Positions 50,973-58,063 of a stretch of DNA of 64,000 bases are shown here, one piece after another. The number at the start of each line of letters is the position of its first letter. Positions within the stretch are counted from its first letter, which is position 1. A program made the translations under genes and the position numbers. A model generated the notes under the pieces. It worked only from the letters and a program-made list of their open reading frames with translations, was not told the origin of the DNA and did no database searches. Origin of the DNA: JANXLS01 sp037129555 (GTDB taxonomy: Bacteria; Planctomycetota; SZUA-567; H5-PLA8); contig JBAXUS010000003.1 in assembly GCA_037129555.1 (NCBI GenBank), forward strand, positions 1 to 64,000, given 5' to 3'.

Positions 50973-51564
50973 TAGCGTTGTAGTCATAAAAAAGGGCAAC
51001 GAAGAAAAGGCCGAATGCAAGCAATAAAATATAGAAGCTGGCTATCAATCCAATCCCAAATGGATCGTTTGACCATGAAAATACTCGTGCCAGCCAGAAG
51101 TGTGTCGTGAGTAATAAAGCCAACGTAATCCCAGCCAACACGAGCGCAAAAAAATGACGTCCGACATTGGCCGTCGTTCCAATTGTCGCGCGGACGAGTA
51201 TCCCGCAAAATACGCAATATATCACAGGACACGCTACAGCACTAAAGTGGGAATTGCTTCGTGATGGTTGGCGAATGACATACATCACAGGAATCAACCA
51301 CCGCGTCGGTAGATTCACACGAGGATCTAACACAAAAATCATCGACAAGGGCGATATGATAAACATGATCACCGGAATCAAATAAGCAAAAAGAGTCGCG
51401 CCCATTTTTAATGAATTCGTCACACGAGCACTCGCGAAAGCGAGCGCGAATGGAAATCCCAATAAACCAAACAAATACAATATTGAATGGTACTCGCTGC
51501 CACGATAGTGATACGCAACCGCCTGCGGAAGCAAACTCAACAGCCCCCACATAAAAAATTCCAT
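50929..51564 (-). CDS. Multi-pass membrane protein of unknown function
   Basis: This protein of about 210 residues has six predicted hydrophobic helices, including SILYLFGLLGFPFALAFASA, LFAYLIPVIMFIISPLSMIF, FFALVLAGITLALLLTTHFW and IGLIASFYILLLAFGLFFVAL. A polar tail ends in PPPKTPEPL. The C-terminus overlaps the end of the convergent DUF62 gene by 44 bases. The start could be ATG 51564 or 51582. The codon use and A+T content differ from its neighbours. I do not recognise the family; a transporter role is only one option. Confidence 0.5.
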   Translation of the reverse strand: MEFFMWGLLSLLPQAVAYHYRGSEYHSILYLFGLLGFPFALAFASARVTNSLKMGATLFAYLIPVIMFIISPLSMIFVLDPRVNLPTRWLIPVMYVIRQPSRSNSHFSAVACPVIYCVFCGILVRATIGTTANVGRHFFALVLAGITLALLLTTHFWLARVFSWSNDPFGIGLIASFYILLLAFGLFFVALFYDYNATTTSSPPPKTPEPL

Positions 51565-51599
51565 TCGCGAAGGAGGTTTCACGTTGGCCGCCTTTAGTT

Positions 51600-51695
51600 C
51601 GCCCCGGTGGGGCTAGGGAATCTTTCCGGCTATATACCCAGGCCTACGCCGGAGTACCGGCTCCAACCTGGGCTGTAGAAGGTCGCTCCTTTGGA
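51600..51695. repeat. Intergenic repeat, same family as 18307-18504
   Basis: The element contains CCCCGGTGGGG, then CCCAGGCCTACGCCGG ... CCGGCTCCAACCTGGG and AGGTCGCTCCTTTGGAGCT. The order CCCAGG ... CCTGGGCTGTAGAAGGTCGC matches the reversed copy at 18459-18504. It lies in the gap between divergent genes, upstream of the glycosyltransferase. Confidence 0.7.
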
Positions 51696-51831
51696 GCTGA
51701 AAAGCAACGGCGTGATTCAATGCGTCAAGACTATCTTGGTACGCACGCACGTCAATAGAACCCTGCCGGAATCGTCTCGCCCACCTCTGCTTTGCATTGC
51801 ACCGCCCCGCCATTTCAGCTACTATTCGTTC

Positions 51832-53616
51832 ATGCACGACACCTCGATTGAACACTCCGAACAAGACGTTCGACAACCCGGCTGGGCGGTTCCGCTAGCG
51901 TTGGCGGCGTTGATTTTTTGCGTCTATTTTTTCATCTCGCTCTGCTCCACAATCTGGGATCGCGATGAGGCTCGCTTTGCGCGCGCGACCACCGAGATGG
52001 TCGCCACCGGCAATTATCTGTATCCAACGTTCAATGGAAAATTGCGGCCGGACAAACCGATTTTGATCTACTGGTTGATGTCGGTCCCGGTGAGTCTGTT
52101 CGGGCACACGGAATGGGCGTACCGGTTGTGCCCAGTATTGGGTACGACTCTGGCGTGTCTGTTTGCGTATTCGATTGGGCGCTCGCTGTTCTCGCATCGC
52201 GCGGGGTTGTGGGCGATGCTGCTGCTTGCGGCTAATCCGCTCGTGGCGTACACGGGAGCGGTAGCGACGAGCGATGCGGTGCTGCTCGCGTTTATCACGG
52301 GGATGTTTGCGGTCTTTGCGGATTCGTTGAAAAACGGCCTGACGATCAAACACATCGCGGGGCTCGCGGTTCTTTTTTCGGGCGGGATGCTGACCAAGGG
52401 ACCGGTCGCGCTGCTGCCGGTCGTATCGTTTCTGTTGACGCACATCATCCTTCGAAAAGAGTTGGGCAGTCCGCTTAAAGCTATGGGGAAAATTGCGATC
52501 AGTCTGCTGGTCATGGCGGCTGCGTTTGGGTCGTGGTTTTATCTCGCGAACAAGGCTACGAACGGCGATTTGTACGACCAGATGTTCATTCACCACGTCG
52601 TCGAACGCATGCAATCGCCGCTCGAAAATCATGGTGGATATTCCCCGTTTTATCTGTGCTTTTACGTGATCGTGATCGTCGCAGCCTTTTTCCCGTGGAC
52701 GTTGTATTTGCCGGGCGCATTGTCGGACCTGATCGCGTCGCCCCGGGACGCTCGACAGCAAACGGGGCGCGTGGTGTTGTTGACGTGGATGGGCACGTTT
52801 CTCGTGGTGATGATCGCGATCAGCACGAAGTTGCCGCATTATATTCTGCCGATGTGGCCCGCGATGGCGCTGTGCGTCGGCGCGTTTTTGGACGCGAACG
52901 AAGGCGAGAACGCGAAGGCGATGAAGACGCAGTGGGCCGTTCTCGGCGGATTGTTCTTCCTGCTGCTTGCGCTGGGATTGGCTGCGGGGATTGGATTTGG
53001 GCCGGAGTACATCGGAAAATATGCGAAGAAGCCGGATGCGTTGTGGCTGCCATACGCGGGGGATTCGCAGAGCGTTCGATCCGTTTTTGGAGCGTTGTGT
53101 TTGATCATCGCGCTGCCGCTGATCTTCCGGCACCGAGCAATTCATTACACGTCGAATGCTCGGATTTTGCTCGGCGCGGCGCTGATGTGCATCGTGCTCG
53201 GCGGCAGTCTGCTGATTCCCAGTTTCGAACGGATCAAGATTTCAGAACGGTTGGCTCGTGAGATTCAAGCGCATACGGCTGCGGACGCACCGGTGACCGT
53301 GTGCGGGTATAGCGAGGCGAGCTTGATTTTTTATTTAAAGCGCAACGTGTCGGACATCGTTCCACCTCGACCAGCGGACGCGCCGCCAGTGGACAAAAAG
53401 ACTGCCGCATTGAACGCACCCAAAAAAGTCGAACAAGCGGTGATCGACTGGGCCTCAAAAAATGGGCCGGGCGTTTTGGTGATTCCGAAGACGATGTACG
53501 AACGCTACAAATCCGATCCCGCCGTTTCGAGCCTGATTCCGATCGGCGACGTGAACGGATTCAATTATTCAAAGGGGCAGTGGGTCAACGTGCTGGCGTT
53601 TCGACGGCGGAATTAA
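51832..53616 (+). CDS. ArnT-like membrane glycosyltransferase
   Basis: The 594-residue multi-pass enzyme has about 11 membrane helices. The first periplasmic loop contains the catalytic acidic motif WDRDEARFARATTEM, followed by GKLRPDKPILIYWL, the pattern of ArnT and related GT83/GT39 transferases that use undecaprenyl-phosphate sugars. FSGGMLTKGPVALL and TKLPHYILPMWPAMAL are further conserved blocks. The C-terminal part (about 490-594) is a soluble domain with the Asn-rich NGFNYSKGQWVNV end. ArnT adds aminoarabinose to lipid A, but the acceptor here is unknown and other arn genes are absent. The ATG at 51832 is used because the upstream frame runs into a repeat. Confidence 0.85.
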   Translation: MHDTSIEHSEQDVRQPGWAVPLALAALIFCVYFFISLCSTIWDRDEARFARATTEMVATGNYLYPTFNGKLRPDKPILIYWLMSVPVSLFGHTEWAYRLCPVLGTTLACLFAYSIGRSLFSHRAGLWAMLLLAANPLVAYTGAVATSDAVLLAFITGMFAVFADSLKNGLTIKHIAGLAVLFSGGMLTKGPVALLPVVSFLLTHIILRKELGSPLKAMGKIAISLLVMAAAFGSWFYLANKATNGDLYDQMFIHHVVERMQSPLENHGGYSPFYLCFYVIVIVAAFFPWTLYLPGALSDLIASPRDARQQTGRVVLLTWMGTFLVVMIAISTKLPHYILPMWPAMALCVGAFLDANEGENAKAMKTQWAVLGGLFFLLLALGLAAGIGFGPEYIGKYAKKPDALWLPYAGDSQSVRSVFGALCLIIALPLIFRHRAIHYTSNARILLGAALMCIVLGGSLLIPSFERIKISERLAREIQAHTAADAPVTVCGYSEASLIFYLKRNVSDIVPPRPADAPPVDKKTAALNAPKKVEQAVIDWASKNGPGVLVIPKTMYERYKSDPAVSSLIPIGDVNGFNYSKGQWVNVLAFRRRN

Positions 53617-53625
53617 GCCGCTTTT

Positions 53626-53647
53626 CCCCTCTCCTGAGGGAGAGGGA
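53626..53647. repeat. CCCTCTCC hairpin repeat, copy 3
   Basis: CCCTCTCC (53627-53634) pairs with GGAGAGGG (53639-53646) over a TGAG loop, 11 bases after the glycosyltransferase stop. It may act as a transcription end, though no T run follows. Confidence 0.65.
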
Positions 53648-53756
53648 ACAGCGAAACAAGTCCGGTGATGCGCCCAAAAGACATTGCAACTCTGTTTGAT
53701 CGTGGGAAACCTGCGATGAATATGACATCGATTTGAGTAAAAAGGGAGTGCGTTTG

Positions 53757-54980
53757 TTGAGCCAACACCGTCAAATAAAATGGAGTGCTGTCTGCGTGAT
53801 GCTAGCCGGACTGGCGGGGTCGTGCGTGAGTGCAGGCGAGCTGGTGGCGCCGAAGCCGAGCGCTGCGGACGTGATCAAAAACATGCGCTCGTTTTGCAGC
53901 GGGTTGAACAGCTTGGCGTGCGAGATCGATTATAAGCGCGTGTTGAAATCCGCACGGCTCGACAGTGAACGCAGCGTACATTTCGATGCTGCGTTTCAGC
54001 GTCCGAATTTGCTTTCGATTCTGATGAAAGACGAAGACCGCGTCACGTATGCATGGATTTGCGATGGTTCGGACGTGTCGACGTACATGGCCGGCGCTGA
54101 AAAATACATGAAGTACAAAGCGCCTGGGGCGCTAGGAGAATTGCTCTCGGGTGAAGAAATTTACGTCGTCAAGCCGAGCCTTGAAGACGCGTTTTTGCTC
54201 GATGAATTGTCCGACAAGAGCGCGGTCGGACATCCGCTGAATGGAGTGACGTCGGTTGTGTATGTGGGACGAGATGATGTGCGCGGTGAAGCGGCGCATC
54301 ATCTGCGATTGAATCGAAAGCAAGGGACGTGGGACCTTTGGGTTTCGGCGGGCCCGGCACCGCTGCCGCTGCGTATTCATTCGGACACGTCCACGAGCGA
54401 GCCGATTCCGCCCGGGGGCAAAGCGGAGTTCACGGTTGAATTCACGCGTTGGCTTCCCGACGCGAAACTAGATCCGCGCGCATTTCAATTTGATCCGTCA
54501 TCCAAAGCAAAACGCGTGAGCGGATTTTTGCCGGACGATCCGCCGCACCCGTTGTTGAATCGCCCGGCACCGGCGGCGAATTTGGAACTGCTCGACGGCA
54601 GCCGCACGACGCTGGCTGCGCATAAAGGGCGCAACGTGGTGGTGCTGGATTTTTGGTCGCTGTCGTGTGTGCCGTGCATCGGATTGATGCCAAAAGTGGA
54701 CACGGTTGCGCAGCGTTTTAAAGCGCGCGGCGTGGTGTTTTATGCGATGAATGAAAATGACGCAGCGGCGGACATCCGCGACTTTTTGAAAGCGCGCGGC
54801 ATCGCGTTGACTTCGACGTTGCATAATAAAGCGGCTAACTTTGCAGCGTTCAAAGTCGATTCAATTCCGCGCATGTTCGTCATCGATAAAACGGGAACGA
54901 TCCGCTTTGTTCACAGTGTTCAATCGAAAGATTTGGTGACTGAATTGTCGGAGCAACTTGAAAAGGTGTTGGGGGAGTAG
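53757..54980 (+). CDS. Exported DUF2092-like / thioredoxin fusion protein
   Basis: This protein of about 407 residues has a signal peptide (SAVCVMLAGLAGSCVSAGE). An N-terminal beta-rich lipoprotein-carrier-like domain (about 30-270) resembles DUF2092, with FQRPNLLSILMKDE, YAWICDGSDVSTYM and HHLRLNRKQGTWDLWV. A C-terminal TlpA-type thioredoxin domain (about 280-407) has active site C-V-P-C in VVVLDFWSLSCVPCIGLMPK and cis-Pro segment VDSIPRMFVID. The start is uncertain: TTG 53757 follows GGGAG (53744-53748) at eight bases, while TTG 53733 and 53754 are alternatives. The fusion pairs a lipid-binding fold with a redox domain in the periplasm. Such fusions occur in Planctomycetota. Confidence 0.75.
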   Translation: MSQHRQIKWSAVCVMLAGLAGSCVSAGELVAPKPSAADVIKNMRSFCSGLNSLACEIDYKRVLKSARLDSERSVHFDAAFQRPNLLSILMKDEDRVTYAWICDGSDVSTYMAGAEKYMKYKAPGALGELLSGEEIYVVKPSLEDAFLLDELSDKSAVGHPLNGVTSVVYVGRDDVRGEAAHHLRLNRKQGTWDLWVSAGPAPLPLRIHSDTSTSEPIPPGGKAEFTVEFTRWLPDAKLDPRAFQFDPSSKAKRVSGFLPDDPPHPLLNRPAPAANLELLDGSRTTLAAHKGRNVVVLDFWSLSCVPCIGLMPKVDTVAQRFKARGVVFYAMNENDAAADIRDFLKARGIALTSTLHNKAANFAAFKVDSIPRMFVIDKTGTIRFVHSVQSKDLVTELSEQLEKVLGE

Positions 54981-55034
54981 CGGTTCGACGATTCGGAAGT
55001 CTGAACGATTGTGAAAAGCGAAACAATTTTGCCC

Positions 55035-55082
55035 TTGCCACTCGCAAAAATGAGTACATAATCCCTATAGGAATACTAGGGA
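55035..55082 (+). promoter_or_regulatory. Promoter and likely Rrf2-type operator
   Basis: TTGCCA (55035-55040) and CATAAT (55057-55062) form a sigma-70-type promoter with a 16-base spacer, each one mismatch from consensus. Directly downstream, at the expected transcription start, lies a dyad TCCCTA (55062-55067) ... TAGGGA (55077-55082), which includes the perfect palindrome CCTATAGG (55064-55071). The site is eight bases before the ATG of the regulator, an ideal place for self-repression. Confidence 0.75.
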
Positions 55083-55090
55083 ACAGATAC

Positions 55091-55534
55091 ATGAGGGTCT
55101 CTCAAAAGACAGAGTATGCCCTCCGGGCGATGCTGGAATTGGCGAAGCATGCGCAGCAGCCGAACCCGGTGCGAACGATGGACATTGCGCGGAACCAGGC
55201 GATACCGGAGAAGTTTCTGGAATCGATTTTGGTCGAGTTGCGGCGTTCGAGTTTAGTGACCAGTCAGCGTGGGCCGGTGGGCGGGCATCGACTGGCGCGT
55301 GAGGCGGAGCGGATTTCGGTCGGCGATATTTGGCGGGCGATTGAAGGTCCGCCAGACGACTCGCAGGTGGCTAAAAGTGCGGCGGATGGGCGCAATAAGC
55401 GCGTGGACAATCCGTTTGGATTTGTTTGGCAGCGCGTCAATCTGGCTGTCGCTGAAGCTGTCGATGGTGTAAGCCTTGAAGATGTTCTGCAACGTTCGGA
55501 GTCCGGGGAAGCTGTCGAGGATTTCGCGATTTAG
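55091..55534 (+). CDS. Rrf2-family transcriptional regulator
   Basis: The 147-residue regulator starts MRVSQKTEYALRAMLELAKH, the typical Rrf2 winged-helix opening. The MDIARNQAIPEKFLESILVELRRSSLV recognition region and the wing VTSQRGPVGGHRLAREAERISVGDIWRAIEG follow. There are no Cys residues in the C-terminal part where Fe-S members such as IscR and NsrR carry three. It thus resembles CymR-type regulators, which sense O-acetylserine via CysK. The cysK gene lies 63 bases downstream, making direct control of cysteine synthesis likely. Promoter and operator are annotated just upstream. Confidence 0.88.
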   Translation: MRVSQKTEYALRAMLELAKHAQQPNPVRTMDIARNQAIPEKFLESILVELRRSSLVTSQRGPVGGHRLAREAERISVGDIWRAIEGPPDDSQVAKSAADGRNKRVDNPFGFVWQRVNLAVAEAVDGVSLEDVLQRSESGEAVEDFAI

Positions 55535-55597
55535 CGGGGCTGAAATTTGAAGTGAGAACATGGAACGTCAACCACAGGTTTGAGGAGGCATCGCGTC

Positions 55598-56569
55598 ATG
55601 GGTCGAATATACGAAGACAATTCATTGAGTATCGGCAACACGCCGCTGGTTCGCATTAATCGCATCACGCAAGGCTGTGGCGCGACGATTCTGGCGAAAA
55701 TTGAAGGCCGCAATCCGGCGTATTCGGTGAAGTGCCGCTTGGGTGCCGCGATGATTTGGGCCGCTGAACGCGATGGTAAATTGCGCCAGGGTTCGAAGGA
55801 TGTGACGGTCGTCGAACCGACGTCGGGCAACACTGGAATTGCGCTGGCGTTTGTGTGCGCGGCGCGCGGATACCCGCTGATTCTCACGATGCCGGAAACG
55901 ATGTCGCTGGAACGCCGCCGCATGTTGAAGGCGTTCGGCGCTGAATTGGTATTGACCGAAGGTGCCAAGGGCATGCCCGGCGCGATCGCCAAAGCGGAAG
56001 AAATCGTCGCGAGCAACCCAGCGAAATATTTCATGCCGCAGCAGTTCAAAAACCCGGCGAATCCAGAGATTCATTTCAAGACGACCGGCCCGGAAATCTG
56101 GGACGACACCGATGGCTTGATGGACATCTTCGTCGCAGGCGTGGGCACGGGCGGAACGATCACGGGTGTGACGCGCTACTTCAAAAATGAGAAGAAGCGC
56201 GCGATCCAATCGATCGCCGTCGAGCCGATTCATTCACCCATTTTGACGCAGATCCGTACGGGTCAACCGGTCAAGCCGGGCCCGCACAAAATTCAAGGCG
56301 TGGGTGCTGGTTTCAAGCCCGACGTGATGGATTTGAACATCGTCGATGATATCGTCACGGTCACGAACGACGAATCGGTGGAAATGGCCAAGCGCCTGCA
56401 TCGCGAAGAAGGCATCACGTGCGGCATTTCGTGCGGTGCTGCGATGGCGGCTGCGTTGAAGGTCGGCCAGCGACCGGAGAACAAAGGCAAGCTGATCGTC
56501 ACGGTCCTTCCGGACGCAGGCGAACGCTACTTGTCGAGCATCCTCTTCCAAGACATCCCGGCGCAGTAA
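55598..56569 (+). CDS. cysK: Cysteine synthase (O-acetylserine sulfhydrylase)
   Basis: This 323-residue PLP enzyme makes cysteine from O-acetylserine and sulfide in the cytoplasm. The cofactor lysine is K45 in GRNPAYSVKCRLGAAM; the NPxxSVKCRxG wording is of the CysK rather than the CysM type. The substrate loop PTSGNTG and the phosphate-binding GVGTGGTITG are intact. The C-terminal segment GISCGAAMAAAL closes the active site. GGAGG (55584-55588) nine bases before the ATG is a strong ribosome binding site. Between it and the Rrf2 gene no promoter or terminator is seen, so both are likely co-transcribed. A terminator follows. Confidence 0.93.
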   Translation: MGRIYEDNSLSIGNTPLVRINRITQGCGATILAKIEGRNPAYSVKCRLGAAMIWAAERDGKLRQGSKDVTVVEPTSGNTGIALAFVCAARGYPLILTMPETMSLERRRMLKAFGAELVLTEGAKGMPGAIAKAEEIVASNPAKYFMPQQFKNPANPEIHFKTTGPEIWDDTDGLMDIFVAGVGTGGTITGVTRYFKNEKKRAIQSIAVEPIHSPILTQIRTGQPVKPGPHKIQGVGAGFKPDVMDLNIVDDIVTVTNDESVEMAKRLHREEGITCGISCGAAMAAALKVGQRPENKGKLIVTVLPDAGERYLSSILFQDIPAQ

Positions 56570-56609
56570 GTACGCGGCGGTTTTTCACGGAACTGAATTT
56601 AATCCATAG

Positions 56610-56646
56610 CTGCAGAGCGGATCGTTCGCTCTGCAGTTTATTTTAT
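56610..56646 (+). terminator. Rho-independent terminator of cysK
   Basis: CTGCAGAGCG (56610-56619) and CGCTCTGCAG (56627-56636) form a perfect 10-base-pair stem with a seven-base loop. It is followed by TTTATTTTAT. It lies 41 bases after the cysK stop and separates it from the DUF2061 gene. Confidence 0.88.
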
Positions 56647-56689
56647 AAACTGCTCGACACGAAGACCGAATAATGAAGGATTCGTTGAC

Positions 56690-56941
56690 ATGGAAAGTAA
56701 ACGGCGCAGTATCGCCAAGACATGCAGTTGGCGGTTTCTCGCCACGATCATCACGATGTGTGTCGCGTATTTTATGACCACATCGACCCATGGAACGATG
56801 GGTAATGGGAAGCTGGCGATGATTATCGGATTGATGGATACGTCGTTGAAATTCGGGGTCTACTTTTTTCACGAACGCATGTGGAACAAAATCGACTACG
56901 GTCGCGAGATTCCGAAAAAGGCGGGCGACTTCGATATTTAA
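56690..56941 (+). CDS. DUF2061 membrane protein
   Basis: The 83-residue protein matches DUF2061: a basic start with RSIAKTCSWRFLATIITMCV, a first helix (about 14-30), a polar loop, a second helix (about 42-59, AMIIGLMDTSLKFGVYFF) and the HERMWNKIDYG motif. DUF2061 genes are often found near sulfate-assimilation genes, and here the gene follows cysK. A strong terminator between them means separate transcription. The molecular function is unknown; small-ion or sulfur-compound transport has been guessed from context. The ATG at 56690 follows GAAGGA at 56674-56679. Confidence 0.82.
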   Translation: MESKRRSIAKTCSWRFLATIITMCVAYFMTTSTHGTMGNGKLAMIIGLMDTSLKFGVYFFHERMWNKIDYGREIPKKAGDFDI

Positions 56942-56950
56942 ATCGCGTAT

Positions 56951-58063
56951 TTATTTTTTCGGGAGCAGATGGTCCGGCGGATCTTTTTGTAGTACCTCGA
57001 TGTAACTTTCACGCTTCTGCCGTGCGTACATCTCCTTTTTTTTCTGCTTGAATTTTTCGTTGTAAACAAGCGCTTCGGCTCGGTCGCTAACGTCATCGAA
57101 TTTCTTAGTGTGCGCCTCCTGATGGCCGAGTCGGCGGATCAGGACGAAGGCTTCGCCATCATCCACCGGATCAGAAACCTCACCGTCCTTCATTGTCGCC
57201 GCGATTTTTTCTTCGGCGGGGAACGAGCGGGAAGGGAGATCGGTCAGGCCGTTGCGCGTCATCAAACCGCCATTGGGCGCGAAGATGGGATCGTCGCTGA
57301 TGGCTGAGGCGATCTTGGCGAAATCGCCACCGTCGTCGAGTTTCGCCTTCGTGCGCTTGGCAGCCGCGAGCGCCACTTCAGGTGATGAGAATTTCTTTTT
57401 ATCAATGCGAATCCGGGCGAGCCGCCACGCTTCAGTCTGGCCGAATTGCTCCGGATGCTTTTCGTAATAGTCCTTGATCTCCATCGGCCGGACCATGATC
57501 TGGCCCATTTCCATACCGAGGATGTCGCGCCGGAACAGTTCTTTTGGAAGATTGTCTTCCCAAGCCTGCATCGTCTGGCCACTGCGCTTCAAAGCAGTGC
57601 GCAATTCTTCTTCGCCACCGGCGGCGATAATTTTTTCGCGGCGAAGTTTGCGGACGTAATCCGATTCGAGGCGATGGAACATTTCGAGTGCTTTATCGCT
57701 GCCGACGACGGCCCCGGCGCGTTGCAGATAGAATGTCATGATTTCGCGTTTGCGCTTGTCGGCGCGTTGGTCGAGCAGTTTGTCCTGAGTGGCGGTGTCG
57801 AGCGCTTCAGTCCACGCGAGGCGGATGGCGCTTTCAAGAGTGTCAGCCGCCATTTCGCCGCGCCGGAGCTTATCCTGGATCAGCACGAGGCTGTCGTTGA
57901 ACAGCACTTCAACATCCTTCACGCTGACGTTCTGCGAGTTCACTTTGACCGCGACGGCGTTGAGCATGAAACGGTCGCCATCCGCCGCGCGCAATTCGGG
58001 TGGCGTTCCGAGGGTCACGGCGGCCAGAAACACGAGAGCAGGTAGTGCACGATTCATCATCAC
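56951..58063 (-). CDS. SurA/PrsA-like periplasmic peptidyl-prolyl isomerase
   Basis: This 370-residue exported protein has a signal peptide (MMMNRALPALVFLAAVTLGT, cut near RAADG). A SurA-N-like helical chaperone region follows (about 35-205: AVKVNSQNVSVKDVEVLFND ... ELFRRDILGMEMGQ), then a parvulin domain (about 215-325). The parvulin domain shows WRLARIRI, AKLDDGGDFAKIASAISDDP, NGGLMTRNGLTDLP and FVLIRRLGHQEA. The C-terminus is Lys-rich. SurA escorts outer-membrane proteins across the periplasm. The stop of the upstream giant gene overlaps its start by four bases, so translation is coupled. That suggests it helps fold the giant protein or its partners. Confidence 0.87.
   Translation of the reverse strand: MMMNRALPALVFLAAVTLGTPPELRAADGDRFMLNAVAVKVNSQNVSVKDVEVLFNDSLVLIQDKLRRGEMAADTLESAIRLAWTEALDTATQDKLLDQRADKRKREIMTFYLQRAGAVVGSDKALEMFHRLESDYVRKLRREKIIAAGGEEELRTALKRSGQTMQAWEDNLPKELFRRDILGMEMGQIMVRPMEIKDYYEKHPEQFGQTEAWRLARIRIDKKKFSSPEVALAAAKRTKAKLDDGGDFAKIASAISDDPIFAPNGGLMTRNGLTDLPSRSFPAEEKIAATMKDGEVSDPVDDGEAFVLIRRLGHQEAHTKKFDDVSDRAEALVYNEKFKQKKKEMYARQKRESYIEVLQKDPPDHLLPKK

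Noticed and set aside
51895..53145. Minus-strand open frame opposite the glycosyltransferase
   Set aside because: The product is Arg/Gln-rich with no domain, as expected for the antisense of a membrane protein gene.
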